From NCBI RefSeq assembly GCF_900109685.1, contig NZ_FOBB01000001.1, positions 1,178,001 through 1,242,000 of the forward strand: 64,000 bases of DNA, given 5' to 3'. The position numbers and the translations under genes were made by a program. Positions 26,784-36,162 of the stretch are shown here, piece after piece. Positions within the stretch are counted from its first letter, which is position 1; each line of letters begins with the position of its first letter. The notes below the pieces were generated by a model, which made no database searches, was not told the DNA's origin, and saw only the letters and a list, made by a program, of their open reading frames with translations. Origin of the DNA: Chitinophaga rupis (GTDB taxonomy: Bacteria > Bacteroidota > Bacteroidia > Chitinophagales > Chitinophagaceae).

Positions 26784-27722
26784 ATGAAAAAGTTCCTGCT
26801 TGTTACCATTGCACTGTTGCCCGTATTAGGGGCGCTGGCACAACGGCCGGCTATTGATTCCCTTCAATTAATGAAAGATATCCGCACCCTGAGCGCCGAT
26901 AAGTTTGAGGGGCGTAAAACCGGCACCAAAGGGAACCGGCTGGCGCAGTTTTACATTATGGACCGCTTTAAACAGGCCGGCCTGCAGCCTTTTCATGGCA
27001 CATACGAATACCCGTTTTATTTTACGCAGGGAGATAAGAAGATCATGGGTACTAACCTGTACGGCTATATTCCCGGTAAAACAGATAACGTGATCATTAT
27101 AACGGCGCATTATGATCACCTGGGCATCAGCCACCAGGCTAACAGCGCAGACAGCATTTTTAACGGGGCCGATGATAATGCCTCCGGCAGCGCCGCACTG
27201 CTATCGCTCATTAAATATTACCAGCAGCACCCGCCCCTGCATACCCTGGTATTTGCCGCACTGGATGGGGAGGAGGAAGGCCTGCAGGGCGCCAAAGCCT
27301 TTGTGCAGCAGCTACCGGTGCCTGCCGCCAGCGTGCATATGAACCTGAATATGGATATGGTAAGCCGGAATGAAAAACAGGAGCTGTATGCATGCGGTAC
27401 CTATCAGAATCCCGACCTGAAGAAGTTTGTGACACGGGCAGCCGACAGCAGTGCCATTAAGCTGCTAACCGGCCATGACCGGCCGGAAGACGGCGCCCAG
27501 GACTGGACCAAACAAAGCGACCATTATGAGTTTCATAAAAAAGGCATTCCCTTCCTGTACTTTGGAGTAGAGGATCATGCGGACTACCACCGTGTGGGAG
27601 ATGCGTTTGAGCATATTGATCCATCGTTCTATTACCGGGCGGTGCAAACAATAAGGATGGTGCTAAGCGCAGCGGATACTGAGCTAACAGGGAATAAAGC
27701 GCGGTCTAAAGTGATCTATTGA
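26784..27722 (+). CDS. Exported M28-family zinc aminopeptidase
   Basis: A 312-aa peptidase with a signal peptide (MKKFLLVTIALLPVLGALAQ). The two-zinc site of family M28 is complete: AHYDHLGI, GADDNASGSAALL, DGEEEGLQG (catalytic Glu), NMDMV, and the last His in EDHADYHRVGD. It acts in the periplasm or outside the cell. The open frame extends upstream to 26664, but that stretch is translated repeat DNA; the ATG at 26784 directly before the signal peptide is the true start. Confidence 0.92.
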   Translation: MKKFLLVTIALLPVLGALAQRPAIDSLQLMKDIRTLSADKFEGRKTGTKGNRLAQFYIMDRFKQAGLQPFHGTYEYPFYFTQGDKKIMGTNLYGYIPGKTDNVIIITAHYDHLGISHQANSADSIFNGADDNASGSAALLSLIKYYQQHPPLHTLVFAALDGEEEGLQGAKAFVQQLPVPAASVHMNLNMDMVSRNEKQELYACGTYQNPDLKKFVTRAADSSAIKLLTGHDRPEDGAQDWTKQSDHYEFHKKGIPFLYFGVEDHADYHRVGDAFEHIDPSFYYRAVQTIRMVLSAADTELTGNKARSKVIY

Positions 27723-27970
27723 AATGAAAATGCCTCAGGAGTAAACGAAGGATTTGAGAATTGTTAAGCAACGACTGGTCTCCATCAGGTGCCCGAATAA
27801 AAAAGATGTAGGGTTTTATGTAGGGGACCCTAGTTGCGCACGGGTTGCATACGGGTTACGGAGCCTTTTTAGGAGGGAAGCATACCAATAACACCCGAAT
27901 AACACTACCATAAAAATAAAGGGGCCAACCGATCCGGTTGGCCCCTTGTGTATAGATAAGGTTTTCAAAA
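27723..27970. other. Intergenic stretch with a terminator
   Basis: No gene is visible in these 248 bp between convergent peptidase genes. The only clear feature is the terminator at 27919-27950. Confidence 0.6.
27919..27950. terminator. Strong terminator between convergent peptidase genes
   Basis: AAGGGGCCAACC and GGTTGGCCCCTT form a perfect 12-bp stem with a five-base loop (GATCC). The minus-strand side is followed by T residues (TTATTTTTA), so it mainly serves the S41 peptidase gene. Confidence 0.9.
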
Positions 27971-29440
27971 TTATTTGAACTTACGCCGGGTTTCTATCAT
28001 GCCCTTGAACTTATGTTCCGGCATGTGGATGTTTTCCCGGAATGTGCGCAGGCCTTCTGTAGACGGCTTGATGCGGCCAAGGGCGCTTTCCGGCACACCC
28101 AGGGTAATAAGCGCCTTGCGCAGCAGCAGCTCGCTGGTGCTACCCCAGTCAATGGAGAAATCCTCATAGGTAGCGGTGCCGCCATCCGGGAAAAATCCAT
28201 CAAAATAATCTCCCTGGTTCTGGGAGTTCTTTGACCAGATGGATACGGCATACATATCCTTGCCGCCAATGGTGATGCCTACAAAACCAACCGGTTTGCC
28301 GTAAGTAGTATCGCCCACCAGCTTCACATTCATATATGGTTTCAGCACATTCATGGTAAGCTCACTGGCCGATGCTGTGGAACCGGTACCAATGAACACT
28401 ACATTAGGAACATTTACGCTTTTCTTCTTGGAGAAATAGAAGGAGGGGTTGCTTACCCAATCGTCAAACACATCGCCCCAGGAATAATTGGCGCCAGGCA
28501 CCTTTTTAGTTTTCAGGTAATTGCTGTATTGGTGGTTAGTAAGGTTAGTGTTGTAGTACTCCTTGTACATCAGCGAGGTATTGCCGGTACCAACGGAGGT
28601 AGGAGCTATGAGGTTGGCCAGGTATTCAGCCGTTTCTACTGAGCCGCCGCCATTGTAGCGGAGATCTATCACCAGGTCGGTTATATTGTTGGTAACAAAA
28701 TTATCGAAGGCAGCATCCAGCTGGGTTTGAGTTTTATCCAGGGCAATGAACTGGTTGAATACCAGGTAACCTACGCGCTTACCGCCTACATTCAGCACGT
28801 TGCTGTACAGCACCGGGTTAATGTTGTAGTTAGCCACATTAAGGGTAACGGTAACGGAGGTAGCATCCGGCTTTTTAAGGGTAAGTGTTACGCTATTGCT
28901 GTAGTAGATGGCATTGCTGATCCGTGTTACGTTGGCATTGTTGTATTCCATATCAGTATTGCCATTAACCGCAGTTATTTGCCAGGTGCGGCGAATGCCT
29001 GCCTGGTAGGCAGGAGAACCGGGGTATACATAAAGCACACGAAGATCGCTTACATCATTGTAACCCAGGTCAAAACCGTAATCGCCGGCAATGCCTTCAT
29101 TGATCTCACCGGCTATAGCTCCATTATCCAGGAAACCGTACTTATCCATGTTTTTGCCGGCTGCATTCTTTTTAAAGGAAATAAGGGCTTTGAACAGGTC
29201 ATCCAGGGTGGAGTAGCTATTGGGCTTAAAGGTGGCAGAATCCGGTATCACATCATTCCACAGGTATTCATCCTTGAAAATGAAGTACATAGAATCTTTC
29301 ACTGTAGCAATGTTACCACCGGTGCCGGTAGTGTCTGTAATGGGCGTAACAGGAGTTCCGTGATCTTTTTTACAGGCATTCAATAAGAATAGTAAAGCAA
29401 CACAGCTCCCTACTAGGGCTCCCCAACGGTTAGATGACAT
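27971..29440 (-). CDS. S41-family (C-terminal processing) peptidase, lipoprotein
   Basis: A 489-aa exported protease. The leader ends in a lipobox, LLFLLNAC, with the lipidated Cys at residue 23, followed by KKDHG. A PDZ-like domain follows (VLYVYPGSPAYQAGIRRTW), then the S41 core: DLVIDLRYNGGGSVETAEYLA, the nucleophile serine in GTGSTASASELTMN, and the GDTTYGKPVG block that holds the lysine side. Such lipoproteins are common in Bacteroidota; the substrate is unknown. Monocistronic. Confidence 0.9.
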   Translation of the reverse strand: MSSNRWGALVGSCVALLFLLNACKKDHGTPVTPITDTTGTGGNIATVKDSMYFIFKDEYLWNDVIPDSATFKPNSYSTLDDLFKALISFKKNAAGKNMDKYGFLDNGAIAGEINEGIAGDYGFDLGYNDVSDLRVLYVYPGSPAYQAGIRRTWQITAVNGNTDMEYNNANVTRISNAIYYSNSVTLTLKKPDATSVTVTLNVANYNINPVLYSNVLNVGGKRVGYLVFNQFIALDKTQTQLDAAFDNFVTNNITDLVIDLRYNGGGSVETAEYLANLIAPTSVGTGNTSLMYKEYYNTNLTNHQYSNYLKTKKVPGANYSWGDVFDDWVSNPSFYFSKKKSVNVPNVVFIGTGSTASASELTMNVLKPYMNVKLVGDTTYGKPVGFVGITIGGKDMYAVSIWSKNSQNQGDYFDGFFPDGGTATYEDFSIDWGSTSELLLRKALITLGVPESALGRIKPSTEGLRTFRENIHMPEHKFKGMIETRRKFK

Positions 29441-29589
29441 AAGTTTATGGGTTTATTATTTACTTAAAGCTAATTAAATAAACGTTTCCTGCCTTTAAAT
29501 GTTATCCGGTGAAGGGAATGCATCGGCCAGCAAGCTAAAATTATCTATAAAGCAATACGCCGGCCGCATTTTGGCCGTCCGGACCGCAA

Positions 29590-30201
29590 TCATTTATCCG
29601 TATTAAACGCTTCCAGCTCCCGTGCTACCCTGTCAGCCCACTCCCGCTGGGCTGTTGTGTTTATGCTATGGCGGGTTTCCTCATCATATGCATCCTGCAT
29701 GCGGTTCATTTCCCGGAAAGATTCCAGGTATTCATACTGGATCATGCTGTCGTAATCATCTTTGGTAAGCTCCATGTGCAGGAGTTTTTGTTTAAACCGC
29801 TGCACCACCAGCCAGGTAATATCAAAATGCAGCTGCTCATGGGCCAGGGAGTAACTATCCATAACACCGGCGCGTGCCCAGGAGGCGCTGCGGATAAAGA
29901 ACACCTGCAGGTTAAGGGTAATGCGCAATGTATCTTTTTGCAAACGGCTGCTGCCTTCGTAAGAGAAGCTGGTAAAAGCTATGGCGCCACTATTGCCGGA
30001 AAGGGAGGGGATGCCCCGGAAATCAGACCAGCGCAGCCGGCGGGTGGGGTAAAAGAGGGTATCGCTATCGGGATCGTCCGGGCGGTTATCCATAGTGAAC
30101 ACCACCTTTATAACAGGTGTATCCTGCACGGCGGGCGGGCCTGCAGGGCTACCGGCAATGGGTAACAGCGCGTTTAATATACTCCAGAAAGGCAGTAACA
30201 T
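29590..30201 (-). CDS. Probable DUF922-like exported HExxH peptidase-like protein
   Basis: A 203-aa protein when started at ATG 30201 (MLLPFWSILNALLPIAG); the longer frame to 30366 runs into the promoter region of paaA and is unlikely. A short hydrophobic leader precedes a soluble domain with LRWSDFRGIPS, then LAHEQLHFDITWL, which contains an HExxH motif (HEQLH) as in DUF922 proteins, and a charged helical C-terminus. Zinc protease activity is suggested by the motif but unproven. Divergent from paaA, about 100 bp apart. Confidence 0.7.
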   Translation of the reverse strand: MLLPFWSILNALLPIAGSPAGPPAVQDTPVIKVVFTMDNRPDDPDSDTLFYPTRRLRWSDFRGIPSLSGNSGAIAFTSFSYEGSSRLQKDTLRITLNLQVFFIRSASWARAGVMDSYSLAHEQLHFDITWLVVQRFKQKLLHMELTKDDYDSMIQYEYLESFREMNRMQDAYDEETRHSINTTAQREWADRVARELEAFNTDK

Positions 30202-30300
30202 TTCAGTTGGCAGCTCATAAAGCGGCCTGCTGTAATTTAAACGATTTTCCGGCGGAATGTATAAAAATCGTAATTTACAATTGACCAAAACAATCGTCCC

Positions 30301-31299
30301 ATGTACGGCGGAGGATACATCTTTGATGAGCCCAACAAAAAACAGTTGCGCGAGGAGCAGCAGCATGATGACCCTGAAAAGCTGGCCATTTTTGAGGCGC
30401 GTATTTCCAAAGGGGAAAAGATAGAACCGGGCGACTGGATGCCGGCAGAATACCGGCGACAGCTAACCCGCCTGATAGAACAGCATGCCCATTCTGAAAT
30501 AATAGGCGCTTTGCCGGAAGGCACCTGGATAACCCGTGCACCGGGCTTTAAACGCAAGCTGGCGCTGATAGCTAAAGTGCAGGATGAGATAGGCCATGGG
30601 CAGCTGCTGTATAATGCCGCAGAAACCCTGGGCAAAAGCCGGGAGGCTATGATCAATGACCTGCTGAGCGGTAAATCCAAATATTCCAATGTATTTAATT
30701 ACCCGGCTAAAACCTGGGCGGATGTGACGGTGATAGGCTTCCTGATAGATGCGGCAGCCATTGTGAACCAGGTGGCTAATGCCAAAGGCTCCTACGGTCC
30801 CTACTGCCGTGCGCTGGAGCGCATTTGTTATGAAGAAAGCTTTCACCTGAAACAGGGGCATGATGCACTGATAGCGCTGGCTACGGGCACGCCTATGCAA
30901 AAGGATATGCTGCAGGATGCGCTGAACCGCTGGTGGCAGCCTATTATGCACTTCTTTGGCCCCCCTGATAAGGTATCACAGCATTCTGAAAAGCTGATGC
31001 AATGGCGGGTGAAAATGGCCAGTAATGATGAAATGAGGAACCAGTTCCTGGATACTTATGTACCAAAGCTATGGGAGCTGGGGCTTACCCTGCCGGATCC
31101 CCTGTTGCATAAAAATACGGAAACCGGCCGCTGGGAGTATACGGACCCTGACTGGGACCTGTTCTTTAAAGTGATCAACGGCGGCGGCCCCTGTAACCAG
31201 GAGCGGCTGCAGGTACGCAGGTGGGCGGAGGAAGAAGGGCGCTGGGTGCGTAAGGCATTAATGAATCCGAAAGAGAGAAGAGCCCTGCCCGTAGCGTAG
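30301..31299 (+). CDS. paaA: 1,2-phenylacetyl-CoA epoxidase subunit PaaA (catalytic)
   Basis: Catalytic diiron subunit of the multicomponent monooxygenase that epoxidises the ring of phenylacetyl-CoA in aerobic phenylacetate degradation. The 332-aa product has both ferritin-like metal motifs, [12 protein letters not shown] and [12 protein letters not shown], and the usual N-terminus. The frame opens a paaABCD run on one strand. paaB begins about 110 bp downstream, a wider gap than between the others. Confidence 0.95.
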   Translation: MYGGGYIFDEPNKKQLREEQQHDDPEKLAIFEARISKGEKIEPGDWMPAEYRRQLTRLIEQHAHSEIIGALPEGTWITRAPGFKRKLALIAKVQDEIGHGQLLYNAAETLGKSREAMINDLLSGKSKYSNVFNYPAKTWADVTVIGFLIDAAAIVNQVANAKGSYGPYCRALERICYEESFHLKQGHDALIALATGTPMQKDMLQDALNRWWQPIMHFFGPPDKVSQHSEKLMQWRVKMASNDEMRNQFLDTYVPKLWELGLTLPDPLLHKNTETGRWEYTDPDWDLFFKVINGGGPCNQERLQVRRWAEEEGRWVRKALMNPKERRALPVA

Positions 31300-31408
31300 G
31301 CATAGCTGCTTCCCGGGATAAGATATTGACAGCGTATAATAGTTACCGTTATGAACAAAGCTGCTTCCACGTACTACTACTTTCTGCAGTGTTTAAAAAT
31401 GAAAATGC

Positions 31409-31795
31409 ATGTCCAACCAATCATATGATCCACGTGTGAACCGCTTAAAGCTGGGGAATGCGGATGATCCCATTAAGGTAGAAGAAGGGGAGAACTGGAA
31501 TGTGTACGAAGTATTTCACCAGGAAAAAAGAGGCGCCCATCATGAGCACGTAGGCTGTGTACATGCCCCGGACCCGCAGCTGGCGCTGGTATTTGCAAAA
31601 GAACAATTTGGCCGCCGTAAAAAATGCGTGAACCTGTGGGTGGTGCGCAGCGCGGATATACTGGCCTTTGACCTGGAGGATGAGGATATGTTTGCCAACA
31701 ACCTGGAAAAAACGTATAGGGATGCCAGTGGGTTCAAAGTAATGGATAAGATCAACAAATTTAAAGGGGAGGCCGTAAAGCCGCCCAAAGCATAG
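31409..31795 (+). CDS. paaB: 1,2-phenylacetyl-CoA epoxidase subunit PaaB
   Basis: Small subunit of the phenylacetyl-CoA epoxidase that bridges the PaaAC pairs. The 128-aa product has the family pattern WNVYEVFHQEKRGAHHEHVGCVHAPDPQLALVFAKEQFGRR. Length is slightly above E. coli PaaB (95 aa) because of N- and C-terminal extensions, as in other Bacteroidota. paaC starts 4 bp after its stop. Confidence 0.94.
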   Translation: MSNQSYDPRVNRLKLGNADDPIKVEEGENWNVYEVFHQEKRGAHHEHVGCVHAPDPQLALVFAKEQFGRRKKCVNLWVVRSADILAFDLEDEDMFANNLEKTYRDASGFKVMDKINKFKGEAVKPPKA

Positions 31796-31799
31796 TATT

Positions 31800-32567
31800 A
31801 TGAATGCAGCCTTGCAAAAAGCTATTACCACACTTATTACCAGCATGGCAGATGATGCGCTGATCTTAGGCCACCGCAACTCTGAATGGACGGGGCTGGG
31901 GCCTATTATGGAAGAAGACATTGCCTTTTCCTCCATGGCGCAGGATAAAATAGGCCATGCCTGGGCTTTATACCGCATACTGCAGGAGCACCTGGGAGGG
32001 GAAGACCCTGACCAGTTTGCCTTTATGCGCGCTGCAAAGGATTTTACCTGCTGCCACCTGGCAGAGCTGCCTATTGGCGGCTACGACTTTAGCCTGATGC
32101 GGCATTTCCTGTTTGACCATGCGGAGGCAGTGCGTTATGAAAGCCTGCAGCAATGCAGCTTTGAGCCATTACAGCAGCTGAGCAAAAAAGTGAAGGGAGA
32201 ATTAAAGTATCATACCCTGCATGCAGATGCCTGGTTATTACAGCTGTGCAGGGGAGGGGAAGAAAGCCGGCAGCGCATGCAGGCTGCTTTGGACCGCTGT
32301 TTTCCGCTGGCGGCCGGCATTTTTGAACCGGGCCCGCAGGATGCCTTATTGGCAGATGCCGGTATTTATCCCGGAGAGCAGGCGCTGTATGATAAATGGC
32401 TGAACACTATTTATCCCCTGCTGGTAAATGCATCCCTGAACTTGCCGGACCCCGCTGAGGTAGCGCCCCAATATGGCGGGCGCTATGGAAACCATACCCC
32501 ACATTTGCAGGCGCTGTTGCAGGAAATGGGAGAAGTATTCAGGCTGGACCCCACGGCCGGCTGGTAA
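31800..32567 (+). CDS. paaC: 1,2-phenylacetyl-CoA epoxidase subunit PaaC
   Basis: Structural partner of PaaA with the same helical fold. The 255-aa product shows LGHRNSEWTGLGPIMEEDIAFSSMAQDKIGHAWALY; where PaaA has a metal-binding EIGH, PaaC has KIGH, the known loss of ligands in this subunit. GGYDFSLMRHFLFDHAEAVRYESLQ is another conserved block. It overlaps closely with paaB (4 bp) and paaD (11 bp). Confidence 0.95.
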   Translation: MNAALQKAITTLITSMADDALILGHRNSEWTGLGPIMEEDIAFSSMAQDKIGHAWALYRILQEHLGGEDPDQFAFMRAAKDFTCCHLAELPIGGYDFSLMRHFLFDHAEAVRYESLQQCSFEPLQQLSKKVKGELKYHTLHADAWLLQLCRGGEESRQRMQAALDRCFPLAAGIFEPGPQDALLADAGIYPGEQALYDKWLNTIYPLLVNASLNLPDPAEVAPQYGGRYGNHTPHLQALLQEMGEVFRLDPTAGW

Positions 32568-32578
32568 AATAAAAGCAT

Positions 32579-33073
32579 ATGACAACCGGAACCACCACCA
32601 TTGCTGATATATACGCTGCCCTGGAACAGGTAATGGACCCGGAGATACCGGTATTGAATGTACTGGAGCTGGGCATGATCACCGGGGTAACGCTGTATGA
32701 GGGTACGGCTCATATAAAAATGATCCCTACGTTTGCGGCCTGCCCGGCTGTAAGCTACATTCAGCAAAATATACGGGCCACTGTAAACAAATTAACCGGC
32801 CTGCCCGTGCAGGTAACAGTGGATAAGGAAGTGCACTGGCAAAGCAACCGCCTTACCGACACGGCGAAAGAAAAGCTGCAGCATTTTGGAATAGCCGCCC
32901 CGCAGGTGCATGAGGGTGAGCTGCGTGCGGAAATTATGCTGAACACTCCCTGCCCGCATTGCCATAGTGAAAACACGTACCTGCGCTCCCCCTTTGGCTC
33001 CACGCTTTGCCGCGCCATTCATTACTGTAAAGATTGCGGGATGGTGTTTGAGCAGTTTAAACCTGTGGAGTAA
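32579..33073 (+). CDS. paaD: Phenylacetate-degradation protein PaaD (DUF59/MIP18-type)
   Basis: PaaD is needed for phenylacetyl-CoA epoxidase function and is thought to assist iron-sulfur or diiron assembly. The 164-aa product has the MIP18-type domain (MDPEIPVLNVLELGMI...TFAACPAVSYI) and a C-terminal zinc-ribbon-like set of cysteines (CPHCHSENTYLRSPFGSTLC...YCKDCG). Normal length. The electron-transfer subunit paaE is not in the window; the next gene is nadD. Confidence 0.94.
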   Translation: MTTGTTTIADIYAALEQVMDPEIPVLNVLELGMITGVTLYEGTAHIKMIPTFAACPAVSYIQQNIRATVNKLTGLPVQVTVDKEVHWQSNRLTDTAKEKLQHFGIAAPQVHEGELRAEIMLNTPCPHCHSENTYLRSPFGSTLCRAIHYCKDCGMVFEQFKPVE

Positions 33074-33127
33074 ATGCAGCACATGTGGGTGGGAATTTAT
33101 ATATTACAGCCCAAATAAAAGCTGCGC

Positions 33128-33697
33128 ATGAAGATTGGCTTGTATTTCGGGTCCTTTAATCCTATACATACCGGGCACCTTATTATTGCTAACTATATAG
33201 CCTATAACACCGACCTGGATAAAGTTTGGCTGGTAGTATCCCCACAGAACCCGTTAAAGCCTTCCTCTTCCTTATTGAATGAGCATCACCGCTTTCACCT
33301 GGCAGAGCTGGCGGTACAGGGCGAGCCCCGCCTGCGGGCCAGCAACATAGAGTTTTCCTTACCACGCCCTTCCTATACCATTGATACGCTTACCTATCTG
33401 GCGGAGAAATTTCCTACGCAGGAATTTACCGTGATCATGGGCAGCGATAGTTTTCAGAACATTCGCCGCTGGAAGAATTATGAGCAGCTGATAAAGCATT
33501 ATCCCATTTACGTTTATAAGCGTCCGGGGCATGAGGTAACTGAAACCTTTGGTGCTAATGTACAGGTGCTGGAAGCGCCTATGCTGGACATATCATCCAC
33601 CCACATCCGGCAATGGATACAGCAGGGAAAATCCATCCGTTACCTGGTGCCGGATAATGTGGTAGCGTATATAGCGGAGAATAATTATTACAAATAG
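33128..33697 (+). CDS. nadD: Nicotinate-nucleotide adenylyltransferase
   Basis: Adenylates nicotinate mononucleotide in NAD synthesis. The 189-aa product has the nucleotidyltransferase motif GSFNPIHTGHLI (residues 8-19), then VSPQNPLKP, a MGSDSFQNIRRWKNY block and the C-terminal ISSTHIRQ. Normal length. It follows paaD by 54 bp and may be read through from that operon, but its function is unrelated. Convergent with the AI-2E-family gene, no clear terminator between. Confidence 0.95.
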   Translation: MKIGLYFGSFNPIHTGHLIIANYIAYNTDLDKVWLVVSPQNPLKPSSSLLNEHHRFHLAELAVQGEPRLRASNIEFSLPRPSYTIDTLTYLAEKFPTQEFTVIMGSDSFQNIRRWKNYEQLIKHYPIYVYKRPGHEVTETFGANVQVLEAPMLDISSTHIRQWIQQGKSIRYLVPDNVVAYIAENNYYK

Positions 33698-33704
33698 CAG
33701 CCGG

Positions 33705-34766
33705 CTAAGGTTTTACTTTAGCAGCAGCGCCTGTTTTTATCACCTTTACCTCGCGTTTTTTAACCAGGTACTCATTGGAATAGATCTTCAGCAATAGTAT
33801 AAACATAGAGATCAGCAGCGGCCCAAAGATCAGCCCAATAAACCCGAACAGGTTTACGCCAACGATCACCCCAAAAACTGTTATCAGCGGGTGCACATCC
33901 CCTATTTTTTTAGCCAGCATCATACGGAATATATTATCTGAGGCGCCCACTATTACAAAGCCGTAGATGAGTATTGCAATACCCTGCCAGGTATGCCCTG
34001 CTGCAATCAGGTATACGCCCATGGGCACATATACGGCGGCGGCTCCTATAATGGGCAGCATGGCGCAAAAGCAGGTTACTGCAAACCAGAAAAAAGGTTG
34101 AGGCACGCCAAAAATAAAGTAGCCGAGCAGCGCTACCACTCCTTGTATAATAGCAATTAAGGGAATGCCAACTGCATTGGCAAAGATCATGGTGTGCAGC
34201 TCTTTACCCAGGCGTATCACATTTTCATCTTTCAGGGGAATATATTCATACAGGCCTTCCTCCATTTCCCTGGAGTATACCAGCATAAAATATAATACAA
34301 AGTACAGGATAGCAATGGCGGTTACGGTGTTAAAGGTGGCGCCTAATAACATGGGAAGCAGGCCGGTTACCGCTTCCTGCACTTTTTGCAGGCGCTCCGG
34401 TGTTAGCAGGCTAAAGCCCATACTGTGCTGCAGCCGGCCATCTACCATCTTAATACTCTGTATAAGCTCAGATGAATGGTTAATAGCATAGCTTATTTTA
34501 TCGGTAAGCATGTTAATAAGCAAACCAATGGGCAGCAGTATAATAATAAAGGAAAGGAACATGAGGGTAGCGGCGGCCAGGCTTTTGCGCCATTGGCGTG
34601 TTTCTACCAGGTGCCGCATCCAGCGGCGGCAAAGTATATACATGGATAAGGCGCCCAGCAAACCGGGGAATAACCCATACAGTTCAGAAAACAGGAGCAC
34701 CCCCCATAAAATAATGATCAGCAGGAAAAAGATCTGTTTGAGGCGGTCATTGTCGATATAGCTCAT
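33705..34766 (-). CDS. AI-2E-family transporter (TqsA/PerM-like membrane protein)
   Basis: A 353-aa membrane protein with about eight helices in the family order. Conserved blocks are FVLYFMLVYSREMEEGLYEYIPL and the later VNLFGFIGLIFGPLL. Members include TqsA and Na+ or H+ antiporters, so the substrate is open; autoinducer-2 transport should not be assumed. I prefer the ATG at 34766 (MSYIDNDRLKQ); the frame begins earlier at 34799. Confidence 0.85.
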   Translation of the reverse strand: MSYIDNDRLKQIFFLLIIILWGVLLFSELYGLFPGLLGALSMYILCRRWMRHLVETRQWRKSLAAATLMFLSFIIILLPIGLLINMLTDKISYAINHSSELIQSIKMVDGRLQHSMGFSLLTPERLQKVQEAVTGLLPMLLGATFNTVTAIAILYFVLYFMLVYSREMEEGLYEYIPLKDENVIRLGKELHTMIFANAVGIPLIAIIQGVVALLGYFIFGVPQPFFWFAVTCFCAMLPIIGAAAVYVPMGVYLIAAGHTWQGIAILIYGFVIVGASDNIFRMMLAKKIGDVHPLITVFGVIVGVNLFGFIGLIFGPLLISMFILLLKIYSNEYLVKKREVKVIKTGAAAKVKP

Positions 34767-35000
34767 AGTAAAAGATACAATAGTTGAATGAATGGACAAG
34801 AGAAGCCATCCAAAGATTGAACCATTTAACCCGTGTTTTGTTCATACCTTGTATGTGCAATTATATAAATACAGCAACCATTAACATTTAAATGATACTT
34901 AACGCCGGTTTGTGGCAGTGCTAAAATGTTGGAATAATGTTTGTACCCCGTTCTTTACCCAAGTTTAAAACTCAATGTTTCATCTAAAAAAATAATCACT

Positions 35001-35195
35001 ATGAGTAACAGTTCAAAAGCCGTTGTATCTTTCATTGTTGGCGCCGCTGTAGGCGTAGCTGTTGGTTACTTTCTGAATTCTGATAAAAAAGATGAGTTAG
35101 TGGATAAGCTGAAATATCAGACAGATAAGCTAAAAGACCGCTTTAAGAAAAAAAGGGAGCAATTTGAGGATGCCATAGAAAATGAGCTGGCATAA
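35001..35195 (+). CDS. YtxH-domain small membrane protein
   Basis: A 64-aa protein, MSNSSKAVVSFIVGAAVGVAVGYFL... with one glycine-rich membrane helix and then an amphipathic Lys/Asp-rich helix (DKLKYQTDKLKDRFKKKREQ) of coiled-coil type. This is the YtxH-like pattern associated with general stress. The ATG at 35001 follows a short AAAAAAATAATCACT leader; earlier codons in frame are spurious. First of three genes in one direction (35001-36082). Confidence 0.75.
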   Translation: MSNSSKAVVSFIVGAAVGVAVGYFLNSDKKDELVDKLKYQTDKLKDRFKKKREQFEDAIENELA

Positions 35196-35214
35196 TCCCC
35201 CTAAACTAATTTGC

Positions 35215-35634
35215 ATGGAAGATAACTTTAGCAATTATTTTAACCAAACAGGCAAGGTTGCCAAAGAATATTTGGAAACCCGTTTGGACCTCATTAAGCT
35301 CCAGGCAGCAGGAAAGCTATCGAAAGCATTAGGGTTATTTTTTTCCCTGACCATGGCTTTCCTGCTGTTCTTTTTTGTGGTGGTGTTCCTGGGGATGGTA
35401 GTAGGTTTCTGGATTGGCGAGATAACCGGCAGCTATACGATCGGGTTTTCCTGTGCGGCCGGTTTATTTATAGTGCTGCTTATTATATTACTGGTTTTCC
35501 GTAAAGCCCTGATACAGCGGCCCCTGTCCAATATGCTGATTGCCGAACTGGTAGATGAGATGGTAGATGATAACCGGCAATCTGAAAAGGAACCTGCTGA
35601 ATTTGAATCTGAAGAGGAGGAACCTGTAGCATAA
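35215..35634 (+). CDS. Phage-holin-type (DUF1469) membrane protein
   Basis: A 139-aa protein with an N-terminal amphipathic region (SNYFNQTGKVAKEYLETRLDLIKL), two strong membrane helices (LGLFFSLTMAFLLFFFVVVFLGMVVG; CAAGLFIVLLIILLVF) and an acidic tail rich in Glu. This matches the family often called 'phage holin family' or YqjE/DUF1469, not a phage gene as such. The ATG at 35215 is 19 bp after the previous gene's stop codon. Envelope stress operon likely. Confidence 0.75.
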   Translation: MEDNFSNYFNQTGKVAKEYLETRLDLIKLQAAGKLSKALGLFFSLTMAFLLFFFVVVFLGMVVGFWIGEITGSYTIGFSCAAGLFIVLLIILLVFRKALIQRPLSNMLIAELVDEMVDDNRQSEKEPAEFESEEEEPVA

Positions 35635-35686
35635 ATCCACACAACCCAAAACGGAATCCACGTAAAATCAATAAACGCGTTTACAC

Positions 35687-36082
35687 ATGCCTAAGGCAAA
35701 AATCGCTAAAATCAATAACGCAGATCACCTGGAGAGAGAGATTTCCCGTCTTAAAAAACGTACCCGCAAACTGGAGCTGGATCTGGGTGAACGGGTTGAT
35801 TTTTTTAAGGACAACTACAAAACCATGGCCATTAACTCGGTAATACCGGGAGTGGGCAAACACAAAGGCTTTATAAGTATGGCTGCGCGGGTAGCCGGTA
35901 TAGCCATGGGTAGTGGCAAGTTCAAGAACTTTGCTACCAGCGCCATTATGACGGCGGTGGAATTTGTGGGCGTACGCTTAGGTATAAACCTGTTCAGCAA
36001 GTACCAGCAGAACAGGAGAAAGAAAAGGGCGAGGAAAAAAGCCAGTGCCCGCGGGCGGGAAACGGAGCATGATGATGAATAG
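35687..36082 (+). CDS. Hypothetical protein, third gene of the stress-type cassette
   Basis: A 131-aa product with an N-terminal charged helical region (coiled-coil-like, LEREISRLKKRTRKLELDLG), a middle segment with weakly hydrophobic Gly/Ala stretches (KGFISMAARVAGIAMGSG, FATSAIMTAVEFVGVRLG) and a basic C-terminal tail (RRKKRARKKASARGR). It could be a peripheral or single-pass membrane protein. No family recognised beyond this; position after the YtxH and DUF1469 genes suggests a shared role. Confidence 0.6.
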   Translation: MPKAKIAKINNADHLEREISRLKKRTRKLELDLGERVDFFKDNYKTMAINSVIPGVGKHKGFISMAARVAGIAMGSGKFKNFATSAIMTAVEFVGVRLGINLFSKYQQNRRKKRARKKASARGRETEHDDE

Positions 36083-36162
36083 CTTAAAAGATGCAATACC
36101 AGCCGGCGCCTTTGAAGCCGGAGGTTAGCAGGACTTGTTATCAGCAAATAACCGGCAGCAGC

